Positions 25,817-36,157 of a stretch of 48,805 nucleotides of DNA are shown piece by piece (position 1 is the stretch's first letter; every line of letters starts with the position of its first letter). The DNA lies in NCBI GenBank assembly GCA_902557785.1, contig CACEBP010000007.1:1-48805 (forward strand), in the 5' to 3' direction. A program made the translations under genes and the position numbers. A model generated the notes under the pieces. That model was not told the origin of the DNA. It saw only the letters and a list, made by a program, of their open reading frames with translations, and searched no databases. The stretch comes from an uncultured Pelagibacteraceae bacterium. GTDB taxonomy: Bacteria > Pseudomonadota > Alphaproteobacteria > Pelagibacterales > Pelagibacteraceae.

Positions 25817-27161
25817 CTTAAAATTAACAAATTCTCTCACAAGAAAAAAAGAAGTATTTAAACCAATTAACTTGGACAAAATTTCTTTATACGCATGCGG
25901 ACCAACTGTTTATGATAACCCTCATGTTGGTAACGCAAGATCCTTAGTAGTCTTTGATACACTTTTTAGAGTATTGCAATTACTTTACGGAATTAAAAAA
26001 GTTTATTATGTAAGAAATATTACCGATGTAGATGATAAAATAATTGAAGCATCGAAAAATAAAAAAAAGTCAATTAACGATATTACTCAAGAAGTAACAA
26101 AAATATTTCACCAAAATTGTAAAAGCTTAAATTGTTTAAAACCATCTAAAGAACCTAAAGCAACCGAACACATAAAGGAAATGATAGAAATGACATCTTC
26201 GCTTATTGAAAAAAAATTTGCATATGTAAATGAAGGCCATGTATATTTTTCAGTTTCATCTTTTAAAAATTATGGAAAACTCTCAAATAAAAATTTAGAA
26301 GATTTGAAAGCGGGTAGTAGAGTAGAAATATCAAATCTTAAAAAAGATCCAATGGATTTTGTTTTGTGGAAGCCGTCAGCCGAAAAGGACCCTGGATGGA
26401 AGTCCCCTTGGGGCAGAGGTAGACCTGGATGGCATTTAGAATGTTCAGTCATGAGTGAAAAATACCTAGGAAAAAATTTTGATATTCATGGAGGTGGATT
26501 AGATTTAATTTTCCCACATCACGAAAATGAGATTGCGCAATCGTGTTGTAATAACTCTACAAGTAAATTTGCAAATTATTGGTTACATAACGGTTTTGTT
26601 ACTATTGATAAAGAAAAAATGTCAAAATCTCTTGGAAATATAATAACTATTACTGATGCAGTTAATAAATATTCTGGCCAAGTTGTAAGACTTGCTTTAT
26701 TAAGCGCTCATTATAGTCAACCATTAGATTGGAATGACGATTTATTAAATAATCAAAAAAATATTTTAGACAAATGGTACAAACTTTATGAAAAAAATTC
26801 AGAAGAAATTAAATTAGATTTAGTCGAGTCATTATTAGATGACTTAAATACAGCAGGATTTATTGCTAAAATTCACGAGCTTTACAATGAAGCAATAGCA
26901 GGGGACGATAAAAAAAAAGCATTATTTAATAGCGCTTGTCGATTACTTGGTCTATTCAATGTTCCTAAAGAAGAATGGCTAAGTTTAAAAAAGAAAAATA
27001 TTAAGATTTCTGAAGAGCATATATTAAAAAAGATTCAAGAAAGAGCAAAAGCAAAAAATAATAGAAATTACGATTTAGCTGATAAAATAAGAAATGAACT
27101 TTTAGATGAGGGAATATTAATCGAGGATCAAAAAGAAAAAACTATTTGGAAATTCAAATGA
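25809..27161 (+). CDS. cysS: Cysteinyl-tRNA synthetase
   Basis: Charges tRNA-Cys. The class I signatures are present: CGPTVYDNPHVGNAR (zinc Cys plus HIGH-type motif, near residue 29), LECSVMSEKYLG (second zinc Cys, near 210), GGGLDLIFPHHENEIAQS (zinc His and substrate site, near 228) and KMSKSLGN (near 268). The 450-residue length is normal. The anticodon-binding part ends in RNYDLADKIRNELLDEGI, as in other CysS. It sits between nadE and cimA with overlaps at both ends. Confidence 0.97.
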   Translation: MNSLKLTNSLTRKKEVFKPINLDKISLYACGPTVYDNPHVGNARSLVVFDTLFRVLQLLYGIKKVYYVRNITDVDDKIIEASKNKKKSINDITQEVTKIFHQNCKSLNCLKPSKEPKATEHIKEMIEMTSSLIEKKFAYVNEGHVYFSVSSFKNYGKLSNKNLEDLKAGSRVEISNLKKDPMDFVLWKPSAEKDPGWKSPWGRGRPGWHLECSVMSEKYLGKNFDIHGGGLDLIFPHHENEIAQSCCNNSTSKFANYWLHNGFVTIDKEKMSKSLGNIITITDAVNKYSGQVVRLALLSAHYSQPLDWNDDLLNNQKNILDKWYKLYEKNSEEIKLDLVESLLDDLNTAGFIAKIHELYNEAIAGDDKKKALFNSACRLLGLFNVPKEEWLSLKKKNIKISEEHILKKIQERAKAKNNRNYDLADKIRNELLDEGILIEDQKEKTIWKFK

Positions 27162-28762
27162 TCAAAGAAAAAATATATATTTTTGACACAACTTTAAGAG
27201 ATGGTGCTCAAACTGAAGGGGTTGATTTTTCTGTAGAAGATAAAAATAAGATCGCAAAAGTATTATCTGAAATAGGTGTTGATTACATAGAAGGCGGTTG
27301 GCCTGGGGCAAATCCTGTTGATACTGAATTTTTTTCAAAACCTCTTAAATTGAATCAAAGTATTTTTACAGCTTTTGGAATGACCAAAAAAACTGGAAGA
27401 AGTGCCGATAATGATCCTTCAATATCCTCTTTAATAAATGCTTCTTGTCCTGCAATTTGTGTTGTGGGTAAGGCTTGGGATTTTCATGTAAAAACTGCCC
27501 TAGAAATCAAAAACGAAGATAACTTAGAAAATATAAAAGATACGGCTAAACATATAATTAAAAATGGAAAAGAATTTTTATTTGATGCAGAGCACTTCTT
27601 TGATGGTTTTAAATCCAATCCAGAATATGCGCTAGATTGTTTAAAAAGCGCTTATGATCAAGGAGCCAGATGGTTAATCCTTTGTGATACTAATGGAGGT
27701 ACCTTACCTCACGAAGTAACTGAAATAGTCTCTAAAGTCACTAAAGTTATTCCTGGAAAAAATTTGGGTATCCACGCTCACAATGATACAGAAAATGCTG
27801 TATCAAATTCTTTAGCTGCTATTCAAGCTGGGGTAAGGCAAGTACAAGGAACTATAAATGGTTTAGGTGAGAGATGCGGTAATGCTAATTTAATGTCATT
27901 AATACCTACATTATCTTTAAAGAAATCTTTCGCTGATAAATTTGATATAAATATTAGCAAAGAAAAATTAAGCTCCCTAACGGAGTGCTCAAGATTATTA
28001 GATGAAATTTTGAATAGAAAACCAAATAAAAGTTTGCCCTATGTTGGAGCTTCTGCTTTTTCACATAAGGGCGGACTTCATGTATCTGCAGTCAAAAAAG
28101 ATCCTAAAACTTATGAACATGTAGATCCAAAATCTATTGGAAATCACAGAAATATTATTATTTCAAATCAAGCAGGTCGTTCGAATATTCTATCAAGGTT
28201 GGAAGCTTACGGAGTAAAAATCAACTCTAAAGACATTAAAGTACAAAAAATTTTAGATGAAGTTAAAGAAAGAGAATTCAGTGGTTATTCCTATGATGGT
28301 GCCGACGCATCTTTTGAATTACTAGCTAACCGTTTATTAGGAAAAGTGCCCGAATATTTAAAAGTCGAGAGTTATGATGTAAGTGTTTCAAAATCAGATA
28401 CAATATCTACTAAAGCTAATGTAGTTTTTTTAATTGATGGAAAGAAAATCAAATGTGAAGGTGAAGGAAATGGACCAGTTAATGCTTTAGACAATGCTAT
28501 TAGATCTAATTTTAAAAAAGTGGAAAAATATTATAATTTTTTTTCAGATTTAAGATTACTAGACTATAAAGTAAGAATACTTAATACAGGAACAGAAGCG
28601 ACTACCCGTGTTTTAATTGAGAGTACGGATAAAACTGGTAAAAGCTGGTTTACAGTTGGAGTTTCACCTAATATTATTGAAGCATCATTTAAAGCTTTAA
28701 TCGATAGCTTGGATTACAAACTTTATAAAGAAAAAGCACCTGCAAACTTAAATGAAAAGTAA
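27158..28762 (+). CDS. cimA: (R)-citramalate synthase
   Basis: Condenses pyruvate and acetyl-CoA to citramalate, starting isoleucine synthesis without threonine. The HMGL-like domain begins IFDTTLRDGAQTEGVDFSV (near residue 8); metal His residues appear in LGIHAHNDTENAVSN (near 205), and SAFSHKGGLHVSAV (near 305) marks the accessory domain. The C-terminal 140 residues form a LeuA-type allosteric domain. The long insertion-free layout with EGGWPGANP is typical of the CimA/LeuA-like CimA subgroup and not of LeuA proper. The ATG at 27158 overlaps the cysS stop by four bases. Confidence 0.9.
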   Translation: MIKEKIYIFDTTLRDGAQTEGVDFSVEDKNKIAKVLSEIGVDYIEGGWPGANPVDTEFFSKPLKLNQSIFTAFGMTKKTGRSADNDPSISSLINASCPAICVVGKAWDFHVKTALEIKNEDNLENIKDTAKHIIKNGKEFLFDAEHFFDGFKSNPEYALDCLKSAYDQGARWLILCDTNGGTLPHEVTEIVSKVTKVIPGKNLGIHAHNDTENAVSNSLAAIQAGVRQVQGTINGLGERCGNANLMSLIPTLSLKKSFADKFDINISKEKLSSLTECSRLLDEILNRKPNKSLPYVGASAFSHKGGLHVSAVKKDPKTYEHVDPKSIGNHRNIIISNQAGRSNILSRLEAYGVKINSKDIKVQKILDEVKEREFSGYSYDGADASFELLANRLLGKVPEYLKVESYDVSVSKSDTISTKANVVFLIDGKKIKCEGEGNGPVNALDNAIRSNFKKVEKYYNFFSDLRLLDYKVRILNTGTEATTRVLIESTDKTGKSWFTVGVSPNIIEASFKALIDSLDYKLYKEKAPANLNEK

Positions 28763-29462
28763 GTTTGGATTTATTCTTGTTAAGCCACAATTAGGAGAAA
28801 ATATTGGAGCATGTGCACGTTCAATGAAAAATTTTGGTTTTTCAAAACTTTATATTGTTGACCCAAAGATAAATTTTCCAAATCATAAAACTAAAGCAAC
28901 TTCGGTTGGTGCATATGATATTATAAAAAAAGCGAGAGTATTTAATAAAATTGAAAATGCAATTAATCCTTTTAATTTAATTATATCTTTAAGCGCAAGA
29001 CGTAGAGACATTAATAAGAAGCATATTTCACTCAGTGAATTTCAAAACATTATCAAAAAAAAAAATTTAAATATTGGTTTAATGTTTGGTCCAGAGGCAT
29101 CAGGTTTATCAAACAAAGATTTGTCATTTTCAAATTATATTTTCCAAATACCAACTTCATCTAAATTTAAATCTCTTAATTTATCTCATTCTTTAACACT
29201 AACGTGTTTTGAAATTTTCAAAGTGTTGAGTAAGAAAAAAATTAACAAAAAGACCTTAGACTTAAAATTATCATCAAAGTCTAAAATATTATCTGTAGTA
29301 AATCATCTAATAAGCCTTTTAGAAAAAAAAGATTTTTTTATACCCGAGGAGAAAAGACATTCAATGATATTAAATATTAATAATTTAATTTATAGATTAG
29401 AACCAAACGACAAAGAATTAAGGATTTTATCAAGTATTATAAGCACATTGAGTAAAAAATAG
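28752..29462 (+). CDS. trmJ: TrmJ-like SPOUT RNA methyltransferase
   Basis: SAM-dependent RNA 2'-O-ribose methyltransferase with the SpoU/TrmH knot; TrmJ modifies position 32 of tRNAs. Signatures are KPQLGENIGACARSMKNFG (near residue 12), LMFGPEASGLSN (near 113) and a conserved IPTSSKFKSLNLSHSLTL (near 136). A C-terminal helical extension follows, as in TrmJ. Assignment within the SPOUT family (TrmJ over TrmL or LasT-like proteins) rests on the N-terminal start and length (236). It overlaps cimA by 11 bases. Confidence 0.82.
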   Translation: MKSKFGFILVKPQLGENIGACARSMKNFGFSKLYIVDPKINFPNHKTKATSVGAYDIIKKARVFNKIENAINPFNLIISLSARRRDINKKHISLSEFQNIIKKKNLNIGLMFGPEASGLSNKDLSFSNYIFQIPTSSKFKSLNLSHSLTLTCFEIFKVLSKKKINKKTLDLKLSSKSKILSVVNHLISLLEKKDFFIPEEKRHSMILNINNLIYRLEPNDKELRILSSIISTLSKK

Positions 29463-29519
29463 CCCTAAAGCTTAATTGACAAATCATTATCAAAGCTTAT
29501 AACAACACAATTGTTAAAT

Positions 29520-30137
29520 ATGACAAAAAGACTTAAATCTAAACACAAAGTCGATCGAAGATTAAAAGCAAACATATGGGGTAGACCTAAGAGCCCATTT
29601 AATTCAAGAGCATACCCTCCTGGTCAACACGGTCAAAATAAAAAAGGAAAACCAACAGACTACGGAATACAATTACAAGCAAAACAAAAACTTAAAGCAT
29701 ATTACGGTAATATTAATGAACGACAATTTAGAAATATTTACAGAAAGGCTCTTTCTAAGAGAGGAGATACAACAGAAAATTTAATTGCTCTTTTAGAAAG
29801 TAGACTGGACACAGTAATCTACAGAGCAAAGTTTGCTCCAACAGTTTTCTCAGCAAGACAAATGATTAACCACGGTCACATTAAAGTAAATAAAAAAAGA
29901 GTTAATATTGCAAGTTATATTGTTAAGAGCTCAGACTTAATTGAAATTAGAGAAAAATCAAAAAAATTAACAGTTATAGACGGTTCATTACAAAGCAAAG
30001 AAAGAGAAGTTCCAGAATATATACAATTAGATGATAAAAATAAAACTGCAAAATTAGTTAGAGTACCAAAATTTGCAGAGGTTCCTTTTCCAGTAATAAT
30101 GGAGCCAAGTTTAGTAATTGAATATTATTCAAGATAA
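29520..30137 (+). CDS. rpsD: Ribosomal protein S4
   Basis: Primary 16S-binding protein of the small subunit and assembly initiator. It has the S4 N-terminal domain ([24 protein letters not shown]) and the S4 RNA-binding domain ([17 protein letters not shown] with [14 protein letters not shown] near residue 118), ending in the universal [10 protein letters not shown]. The 205-residue length is normal. The ATG at 29520 is preferred over the TTG at 29511 because the protein then starts at MTKRLKSK. It is not in a ribosomal operon here, being a stand-alone gene as in many bacteria. Confidence 0.98.
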   Translation: MTKRLKSKHKVDRRLKANIWGRPKSPFNSRAYPPGQHGQNKKGKPTDYGIQLQAKQKLKAYYGNINERQFRNIYRKALSKRGDTTENLIALLESRLDTVIYRAKFAPTVFSARQMINHGHIKVNKKRVNIASYIVKSSDLIEIREKSKKLTVIDGSLQSKEREVPEYIQLDDKNKTAKLVRVPKFAEVPFPVIMEPSLVIEYYSR

Positions 30138-30142
30138 TAACT

Positions 30143-30165
30143 AAATAATATTAGATTATTTTTTT
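30143..30165 (+). terminator. AT-only intrinsic terminator after rpsD
   Basis: AAATAAT (30143-30149) pairs with ATTATTT (30155-30161) around the loop ATTAG, followed by a T-run to 30165. The stem has no GC pairs, so it is weak, but it lies just past the rpsD stop and is the clearest hairpin-plus-T-run in this part of the window. Confidence 0.4.
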
Positions 30166-30188
30166 CTGTTTGTGTTATCAATAATAAA

Positions 30189-31784
30189 ATGAATTCGATA
30201 AAAAAAAAGTTTTTGGTGGCTTTTTTATTTTTTTACTTTTTTATTGGTTCGTTTAACTCTCTCAATACTGGAATATCCTTCGACGAAAACTATGAGGAAC
30301 TTAATTGGAATTTTCATGTAAATTTAGTAAAAGAGATTTCAAATTCAATTACAAATAAAAAAAAATTCAACAAAAGTAAATTCGATCAAGAGGTAAAAGG
30401 CTTTGTCGGGTACGGTATTGGGTTTCAATTGGTTTCACAGCCAATTCAATCTTTACTAAAAAATGTATTAATAAACGATAAAGATTTAGATCTTTATGGT
30501 GCAAAATTAGTATCAAAACATTTTGTTGTATTTTTATTTTTTTTTATATCAGGTATTTTTTTTTATCTAATTCTTAGGAAACTAATTAATAACGAAAATT
30601 TTTGCATATTTGGTATAATTTTATATTTAACATATCCATATTTGTTTGGTCAGGCAATGTTTAGTCCTAAGGATATTCCATTTATGTCTATATGGTTAAT
30701 ATGTACCTATTTAGTTTTCATTTTATTTGATAATCTGATTGAAGAAAAAAAAATAAGTTTAAAACTTATTTTATTAGTTTCATTAACCACTGCATATTTA
30801 CTCTCTATTAGAATTGCTGGAATACTTATTTTTATTCAATACATTATTACATTATTAATATTTTTAAGTTTATACAAAATAGATTTAATATTTTTTTTTA
30901 AAAAATTTTTTAAAGAATTTTTATTTTTTATTTTATCTTTTTTATTTTTTATTTATTTGTTGTATCCGATTTTTTGGATAAATCCTCAGTTATTAGTTGA
31001 GACATTAAGAATTAATATAAGTCATTTTAATAATGTAGGTACAATGACACTTGGAGAAACTATGTACTCTAAAAATTTACCGGTCACTTATTTATTTATT
31101 TGGTTTAGTGTAAAAATACCTTTGCTAATCTTAATTGGATTAGTGACTTTACCTTTTATTGAAAAAAAAATTTTTGATAATAAAAAAAATTCCATTCTTT
31201 TTGGAAGCATTTTGTTAACAACAATAATAATTCCCTTTATTTTAGTTTTTAAAAAAGTTCATCTATATGATGAAATAAGACAAGTTATGTTTCTTGTTCC
31301 AATGATATTTGTTGTTGGTTTAGTCTCGTTATATACTTTTTCTAAAAATTTATTTTATATACTTGGGACTTTAACTCTAATCTTTTTTATTGCTGAAAAT
31401 ATAAAAATTAATCCATATCAGTACGTTTGGTTCAATCTTCCCTCAAGATATATTGATTTAACAAAAAATTTTGAACTTGAATATCAAGGTTTAAGCGGAA
31501 AAGAAATTTCAAAATATTTGAAAAATATTAATAATCAATCGACGTGTGTGTTAGCTAATCCTCTTCATAGTGTAAAACATTTTTTAAATGACACAGATTA
31601 TAATTGTTTTGATAGTTGGCAAAAAATAGACACAGATTATAAAAGACCCTTTTTAGCAGTCCAGAATGTAAGAAATCTTAAGAAAAGCTCTCCATATAAA
31701 TGTTTTACAATTTATGAATCTGGCTTTAAATTATTTTTTCATAAAGAAGAGATCATTACTGGCAGACTCTTAGAATGTAGATAA
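30189..31784 (+). CDS. Multi-pass GT-C-type glycosyltransferase-like membrane protein
   Basis: A 531-residue inner-membrane protein with roughly eleven hydrophobic segments and the layout of polyprenyl-phosphate-sugar-using transferases (PMT/ArnT-like, GT-C fold). After the first helix it has a first-loop Asp-Glu pair in GISFDENYEE (residues 28-37), the position of the catalytic acid in that fold; GQAMFSPKDIPFMS (near 152) resembles the second conserved loop. Such proteins attach sugars to lipids or proteins on the periplasmic face. The precise family and acceptor are not determined. The base composition is exceptionally T-rich because of the many Phe, Leu and Ile codons. Confidence 0.7.
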   Translation: MNSIKKKFLVAFLFFYFFIGSFNSLNTGISFDENYEELNWNFHVNLVKEISNSITNKKKFNKSKFDQEVKGFVGYGIGFQLVSQPIQSLLKNVLINDKDLDLYGAKLVSKHFVVFLFFFISGIFFYLILRKLINNENFCIFGIILYLTYPYLFGQAMFSPKDIPFMSIWLICTYLVFILFDNLIEEKKISLKLILLVSLTTAYLLSIRIAGILIFIQYIITLLIFLSLYKIDLIFFFKKFFKEFLFFILSFLFFIYLLYPIFWINPQLLVETLRINISHFNNVGTMTLGETMYSKNLPVTYLFIWFSVKIPLLILIGLVTLPFIEKKIFDNKKNSILFGSILLTTIIIPFILVFKKVHLYDEIRQVMFLVPMIFVVGLVSLYTFSKNLFYILGTLTLIFFIAENIKINPYQYVWFNLPSRYIDLTKNFELEYQGLSGKEISKYLKNINNQSTCVLANPLHSVKHFLNDTDYNCFDSWQKIDTDYKRPFLAVQNVRNLKKSSPYKCFTIYESGFKLFFHKEEIITGRLLECR

Positions 31785-31793
31785 ATGATTGGT

Positions 31794-32489
31794 TTAATTA
31801 TTATCTTCTAGAAAAATATGACTTATATTCGATTTGCTTGACCAAATTTTCTTATAATTTAAATTTTTCAAAAAATTAAATATTTTTGAATTAGATGTAT
31901 CAATATCAGTTATTTCTATACAAATTACCCTTGGTTTATAAACATTAAAGTTTAAAGAACTGATTGCTTCATAATCTGCTCCCTCAACGTCTATATTAAG
32001 AAAGTCTATTTTAATTTCTTTGAAGCCATTTTTTTTTAAAATTGTATTTAATGAAAGTGCGGTTATTTCTTTTTCTTTAATTTTACCTTGCATTCTTTTT
32101 ATAGAAATATCTTTCTTAGTAGTTGTTAATTGACTAAGTTTTTTTTGATAATAAAAAGTTGTTTTACCATCATTTTCAGAAACTGCAGAATTGATATTAA
32201 TATCATCTGGTCTAATATAATTAAATAATTCTATAGAGTATTTACTCAAGTCAATGTTAATACCTCGCCATCCTTTTTTGTATAATAAGTATGTATTATT
32301 AAGATGAAGTGGATGGTAACAACCAGCATCGACATAAAAACCATTTTTTACTTCTTTCAAAGTATTGAGAATAATTAAGTCCTCTCCTTCCATAGAGTAA
32401 GATTTTTTTTTGATTAAATATTTATGTTTTATGTAGATATTATGAAATAATTTTAATTTATAAAAAAATTCTTTTATATATTTACTCAA
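31794..32489 (-). CDS. FkbM-family methyltransferase
   Basis: SAM-dependent methyltransferase domain of the FkbM type, often found in polysaccharide or secondary-metabolite clusters. Visible blocks are EGEDLIILNTL (near residue 34), the SAM-binding strand GFYVDAGCYHPLHLNNTYLL (near 50), the acidic strand GINIDLSKYSIELF (near 74), and the family hallmark IDFLNIDVEGADYEA (near 160). The start is a TTG overlapping the preceding small gene by eight bases. The methylated substrate is unknown; the sugar-related neighbour at 30189 is only a convergent gene. Confidence 0.85.
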   Translation of the reverse strand: MSKYIKEFFYKLKLFHNIYIKHKYLIKKKSYSMEGEDLIILNTLKEVKNGFYVDAGCYHPLHLNNTYLLYKKGWRGINIDLSKYSIELFNYIRPDDININSAVSENDGKTTFYYQKKLSQLTTTKKDISIKRMQGKIKEKEITALSLNTILKKNGFKEIKIDFLNIDVEGADYEAISSLNFNVYKPRVICIEITDIDTSNSKIFNFLKNLNYKKIWSSKSNISHIFLEDNN

Positions 32490-32745
32490 CGCTATTTAAT
32501 TCACTTTTAATTTTTTTAATGAAATCATTAATTAAAATTCTTTCATCATCTTTAAGATAATTTTCTTTTTCTACAGCTTTTCTCATTTCATTTTTGATAG
32601 TGTTTACCATTTCTTTTCTTCCATCTTTAGTCAGCAAGATATCAGTTTGTGAACTAATCTTATTAAGTGTTTTACCTATAGTGAATTCGAATACTATAAT
32701 TAGAGCTACTATAGCAATAATAGTTTTATAAATATAATTTCTCAT
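32482..32745 (-). CDS. Small single-helix membrane protein, function unknown
   Basis: An 87-residue protein with one N-terminal membrane helix (YKTIIAIVALIIVFEFTIG, residues 5-23) followed by a charged, helix-prone region. No family is recognised. It lies 8 bases after grxD in the same direction and overlaps the FkbM gene, so it is part of the pur-bolA-grxD transcript. Its translational coupling to both sides favours a real gene. Confidence 0.65.
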   Translation of the reverse strand: MRNYIYKTIIAIVALIIVFEFTIGKTLNKISSQTDILLTKDGRKEMVNTIKNEMRKAVEKENYLKDDERILINDFIKKIKSELNSVE

Positions 32746-32753
32746 AAGAAACT

Positions 32754-33068
32754 TTATAAAATTTTCTTCTCAACTAATATTTTTTTAAGTTCACCTTTTT
32801 CAAACATTTCCTTAACAATATCACAACCACCAATAAATTCTTTTTTAACATATAGCTGAGGTATTGTTGGCCAATCGCTAAATTCTTTTATATCTCTTCT
32901 TAAATCTTCATCCTCAAGAACATTTACCCCTTTAAATTTTACATTTAAATGTTTTAAGACATTAGATACAGCCATAGAAAATCCACATTGTGGAGAGTCT
33001 GGCGTGCCTTTCATAAATAAACAGACATCATTTTCACTAATTAAATCCTCTATTTTTTTTTTATTCAT
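32754..33068 (-). CDS. grxD: Monothiol glutaredoxin (CGFS type)
   Basis: Iron-sulfur cluster carrier of the Grx4/Grx5 type. The CGFS active site is in PDSPQCGFSMAVS (near residue 28), preceded by FMKGTPDSP; the glutathione-binding TIPQLYV (near 68) and GGCDIV (near 79) are also typical. It overlaps bolA by four bases. BolA and CGFS glutaredoxins form [2Fe-2S]-bridged complexes, so the pairing in one operon is functionally meaningful. Confidence 0.95.
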   Translation of the reverse strand: MNKKKIEDLISENDVCLFMKGTPDSPQCGFSMAVSNVLKHLNVKFKGVNVLEDEDLRRDIKEFSDWPTIPQLYVKKEFIGGCDIVKEMFEKGELKKILVEKKIL

Positions 33069-33298
33069 TCTTTCCCTTCAGTAGTAATTGATAATGCGTG
33101 TAGTTCATTTCCCATTTTACCTTTTAAGGATTTATATACAAGTTTGTGTTGCTCAATTTTGCTTATATTATTAAATTTTGAGGATTTAATAGTAGCTGAA
33201 TAATGATTATTATCACCCATTAAATCTTTAATTTCAATAGTGGCATCTGGAATAGACTCTATAATTAATTTTTTTATTTCATCTTTAGGTATTGGCAT
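33065..33298 (-). CDS. bolA: BolA-family protein
   Basis: Partner of CGFS glutaredoxins in iron-sulfur cluster handling. The 77-residue protein has the BolA fold, with the core KFNNISKIEQHKLVYKSLKG and the conserved tail ELHALSITTEGKE. The ATG at 33298 overlaps the last base of the purL stop; an adjacent in-frame TTG one codon upstream is less likely. It is coupled at both ends, to purL before it and grxD after it. Confidence 0.93.
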   Translation of the reverse strand: MPIPKDEIKKLIIESIPDATIEIKDLMGDNNHYSATIKSSKFNNISKIEQHKLVYKSLKGKMGNELHALSITTEGKE

Positions 33299-35478
33299 CA
33301 ATAACTATTATACCATGCATTATTAATTTTAAATAAGTCTTTGGTGCTAATTTTTAACTCACCTTCAATCTCAAAATGATCTTTTTGTGTAAAGCCTATA
33401 TTTTCATAATAAACATCATTGTCTTTTAAGATTTTTTCAACTTTAGGTAAATTTTTGGTGTCTATTTCTATAATGTATCTTGCTTGATCTTCTCCAAAAA
33501 AGTATTTCATTAAATTTGTCAAGTTCTTAGGTTTTTGTATTTTAACCCCATAATTTGAACCTATAGACATTTCAGATAAAGCTGTGATTAATCCACCGCT
33601 TGATACATCATGAGAAGATAATATATAATTTTTCTCAATTAGGTTTAATAAATTTTCTCCATTATTTTTTTCATTTAAAAGATTTACCTCTGGCGGAAGA
33701 CCATCAATTATTGAATAATTTTCTCTCAAAAAACAACTCTGTTCAAGATGACCAAATGTTTTTCCTATAAGCACCAACGTACTATTCTCTTTTTTAAATT
33801 CATGATTTAAAGGTTTCGACAATTTTTTAATTAAACCAACACCTCCTATGACGGGAGTCGGATAGATATTCTTTTTATTTGTACCGTTGTAAAATGATAC
33901 ATTGCCTGAAACCACAGGATAATTTAAGAATTCACAAGCTTGTTTTATTCCCTCTAAACATTCCGCAAATTCGCCCATTATTTCATTATTTTCTGGATTA
34001 CCAAAGTTTAAGCAATTTGTAATTGCTAAAGGTTTTGCGCCAACTGCAATTAAATTTCTCCAGTTTTCACATACAATTTGCTTACCTCCCAATATCGGAT
34101 GTGATTTACAATAATTTGCTGATGAGTCTACAGAAACAGCAATTGCTTTATCTTTATTATGAATTCGCACAATTGCAGCATCTGAACCAGATTTTTGGAC
34201 AGTATCACACATAACATTTTGGTCAAATTGATCAGTTATCCAACTTTTATTTGAATGATTTGGTGAAGATAATATTTTTATTAAAGCATCTTCTATTTTT
34301 ATTTTTTTAAGTTTTTTTAAATTGATCTCATTTTTTTGTGGTTTTCTTTTAGACCATTTCCTATCATATATAGGCGCTTTAGATGCAAGAGCTTCAATTG
34401 GAATTTCACCTACAATTTTATTTTTAAATTTTAATGTCAAGTTATTTGTATTAGTTGTTTTTCCAATAATTACAAAATCTAAATCCCATTTATCAAAAAT
34501 TTTTTTTGCATTTTTTTCTTTATGATCTTCAAGAATAATTAACATCCTCTCCTGACTTTCGGATAACATCATTTCATATGGCGTCATATTTTCTTCTCGA
34601 CAGGGAACTTTTTCTAAATCAAGCTCTATCCCTAAATCTCCTTTAGATGCCATCTCAACACTCGAAGAGGTTAATCCTGCAGCACCCATGTCTTGTATAG
34701 ATATGATTGAATTATCTTTCATTAATTCTAAACAAGCTTCTAAAAGAAGTTTTTCAGTAAAAGGGTCACCTACTTGAACAGTAGGTTTTTTTTCCTCAGA
34801 ATTTTCATCAAATTCAGCTGATGCCATTGATGCTCCGTGGATACCATCTCTACCAGTTTTTGAACCAACATATACTACAGATTTATTAATTCCTTTTGCT
34901 TTTGAATAAAAAATTTTATCTTTTTTTGCGTGTCCAACAGCCATTGCATTGACTAAAATATTCTCGTTATAAGTTTCATTAAATTTTGTCTCACCTGCTA
35001 CAGTCGGTATTCCAATACAATTACCGTAGCCACCAATTCCAGATACAACGCCGTTGAGCAAACTTTTTGTTTTTGGGTGCTTTGGTGAACCAAAATGAAT
35101 TGAATTCAATAAAGCTATTGGCCTTGCGCCCATAGTAAAAACATCTCTTAATATTCCCCCAACTCCAGTTGCAGCACCTTGATATGGCTCAATAAAAGAG
35201 GGGTGGTTATGACTTTCAATTTTAAATATTATTGCATCATCATCACCTATATCAATCACGCCTGCATTTTCTCCTGGACCTTGAATAACTTGTTTTCCTT
35301 TTGTTGGTAATTTTTTAAGATGAATTCTAGAGGATTTGTAAGAGCAATGTTCATTCCACATTGCTGAGAATACCCCTAGTTCAAGTAAATTGGGTTCTCT
35401 CTTAATTAATTTTTTTATTATTTTAAATTCTTCAAGTTTTAACCCATGTTTTTCAATAATTTGGTTAGTAATTTTCAT
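33298..35478 (-). CDS. purL: Phosphoribosylformylglycinamidine synthase, PurL subunit (small type)
   Basis: Synthetase subunit of the three-protein PurLQS complex (FGAR + glutamine + ATP to FGAM). The N-terminal catalytic His region is [18 protein letters not shown] (near residue 42). Others are [21 protein letters not shown]-type substrate loop (starts near 86) and [17 protein letters not shown] (near 251), plus the second-half repeat region CLNFGNP and [10 protein letters not shown]. At 726 residues it is the small bacterial PurL, without fused glutaminase. It starts one base after the purQ stop. Confidence 0.97.
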   Translation of the reverse strand: MKITNQIIEKHGLKLEEFKIIKKLIKREPNLLELGVFSAMWNEHCSYKSSRIHLKKLPTKGKQVIQGPGENAGVIDIGDDDAIIFKIESHNHPSFIEPYQGAATGVGGILRDVFTMGARPIALLNSIHFGSPKHPKTKSLLNGVVSGIGGYGNCIGIPTVAGETKFNETYNENILVNAMAVGHAKKDKIFYSKAKGINKSVVYVGSKTGRDGIHGASMASAEFDENSEEKKPTVQVGDPFTEKLLLEACLELMKDNSIISIQDMGAAGLTSSSVEMASKGDLGIELDLEKVPCREENMTPYEMMLSESQERMLIILEDHKEKNAKKIFDKWDLDFVIIGKTTNTNNLTLKFKNKIVGEIPIEALASKAPIYDRKWSKRKPQKNEINLKKLKKIKIEDALIKILSSPNHSNKSWITDQFDQNVMCDTVQKSGSDAAIVRIHNKDKAIAVSVDSSANYCKSHPILGGKQIVCENWRNLIAVGAKPLAITNCLNFGNPENNEIMGEFAECLEGIKQACEFLNYPVVSGNVSFYNGTNKKNIYPTPVIGGVGLIKKLSKPLNHEFKKENSTLVLIGKTFGHLEQSCFLRENYSIIDGLPPEVNLLNEKNNGENLLNLIEKNYILSSHDVSSGGLITALSEMSIGSNYGVKIQKPKNLTNLMKYFFGEDQARYIIEIDTKNLPKVEKILKDNDVYYENIGFTQKDHFEIEGELKISTKDLFKINNAWYNSY

Positions 35479-35479
35479 T

Positions 35480-36157
35480 TTAATTAAGCAAACTTGAAAA
35501 TAAATTCACTCCATCTTTATTTGAAGTTAATTCATCAACCATTCTTTCTGGATGAGGCATCATTCCTAAAATATTTCTTTTAGAATTATATATTCCTGCA
35601 ATATTTTCTAATGACCCATTTGGATTTGACTCTTCACTGACATTACCTTTCTCGTCACAATATTTAAAAGCAATTAAACCTTCTTTAGTTAATTCTTCTA
35701 AATGTGTTTTATCTGTAAAAAAATTACCTTCATTATGAGCAATATTAATCTTTAAAATTTGATCTTTTTTATATTTTTTTGAAAAATTTGTCTGATTATT
35801 TATCACTTTTATATGAACGTCTTTATTAATAAACTTTAAATTCTTATTTCTTAATAAGGTTCCTTTTAAAAGACCAGTTTCAGTCAAAATTTGGAATCCA
35901 TTACAAATGCCCAAAACCAAACATCCTTCATCAGCAGCTTTTATTACTTCATCGATAATTAAAGATTTTCCAGCTATAGCTCCAGATCTTAGATAATCCC
36001 CGTATGAGAAACCACCTGGTATAACTATTAAATCTGTTTTTGGTAAACTTGTATCTTTATGCCAAACCATTTGATTTTTAAACTGCATTTTTTCCAAAGC
36101 AACAGCGATATCCCTATCGCAATTGGAACCAGGAAAAACTATTACAGATGATTTCAT
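35480..36157 (-). CDS. purQ: Phosphoribosylformylglycinamidine synthase, PurQ glutaminase
   Basis: Class I glutamine amidotransferase delivering ammonia to PurL. The nucleophile Cys lies in [11 protein letters not shown] (near residue 88); FPGSNCDRD (near 8) and [15 protein letters not shown] (near 49) are PurQ hallmarks, and the catalytic His/Glu are in [10 protein letters not shown] (near 205). The 225-residue length is typical of the free-standing form. Overlaps purS by one base. Confidence 0.97.
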   Translation of the reverse strand: MKSSVIVFPGSNCDRDIAVALEKMQFKNQMVWHKDTSLPKTDLIVIPGGFSYGDYLRSGAIAGKSLIIDEVIKAADEGCLVLGICNGFQILTETGLLKGTLLRNKNLKFINKDVHIKVINNQTNFSKKYKKDQILKINIAHNEGNFFTDKTHLEELTKEGLIAFKYCDEKGNVSEESNPNGSLENIAGIYNSKRNILGMMPHPERMVDELTSNKDGVNLFSSLLN

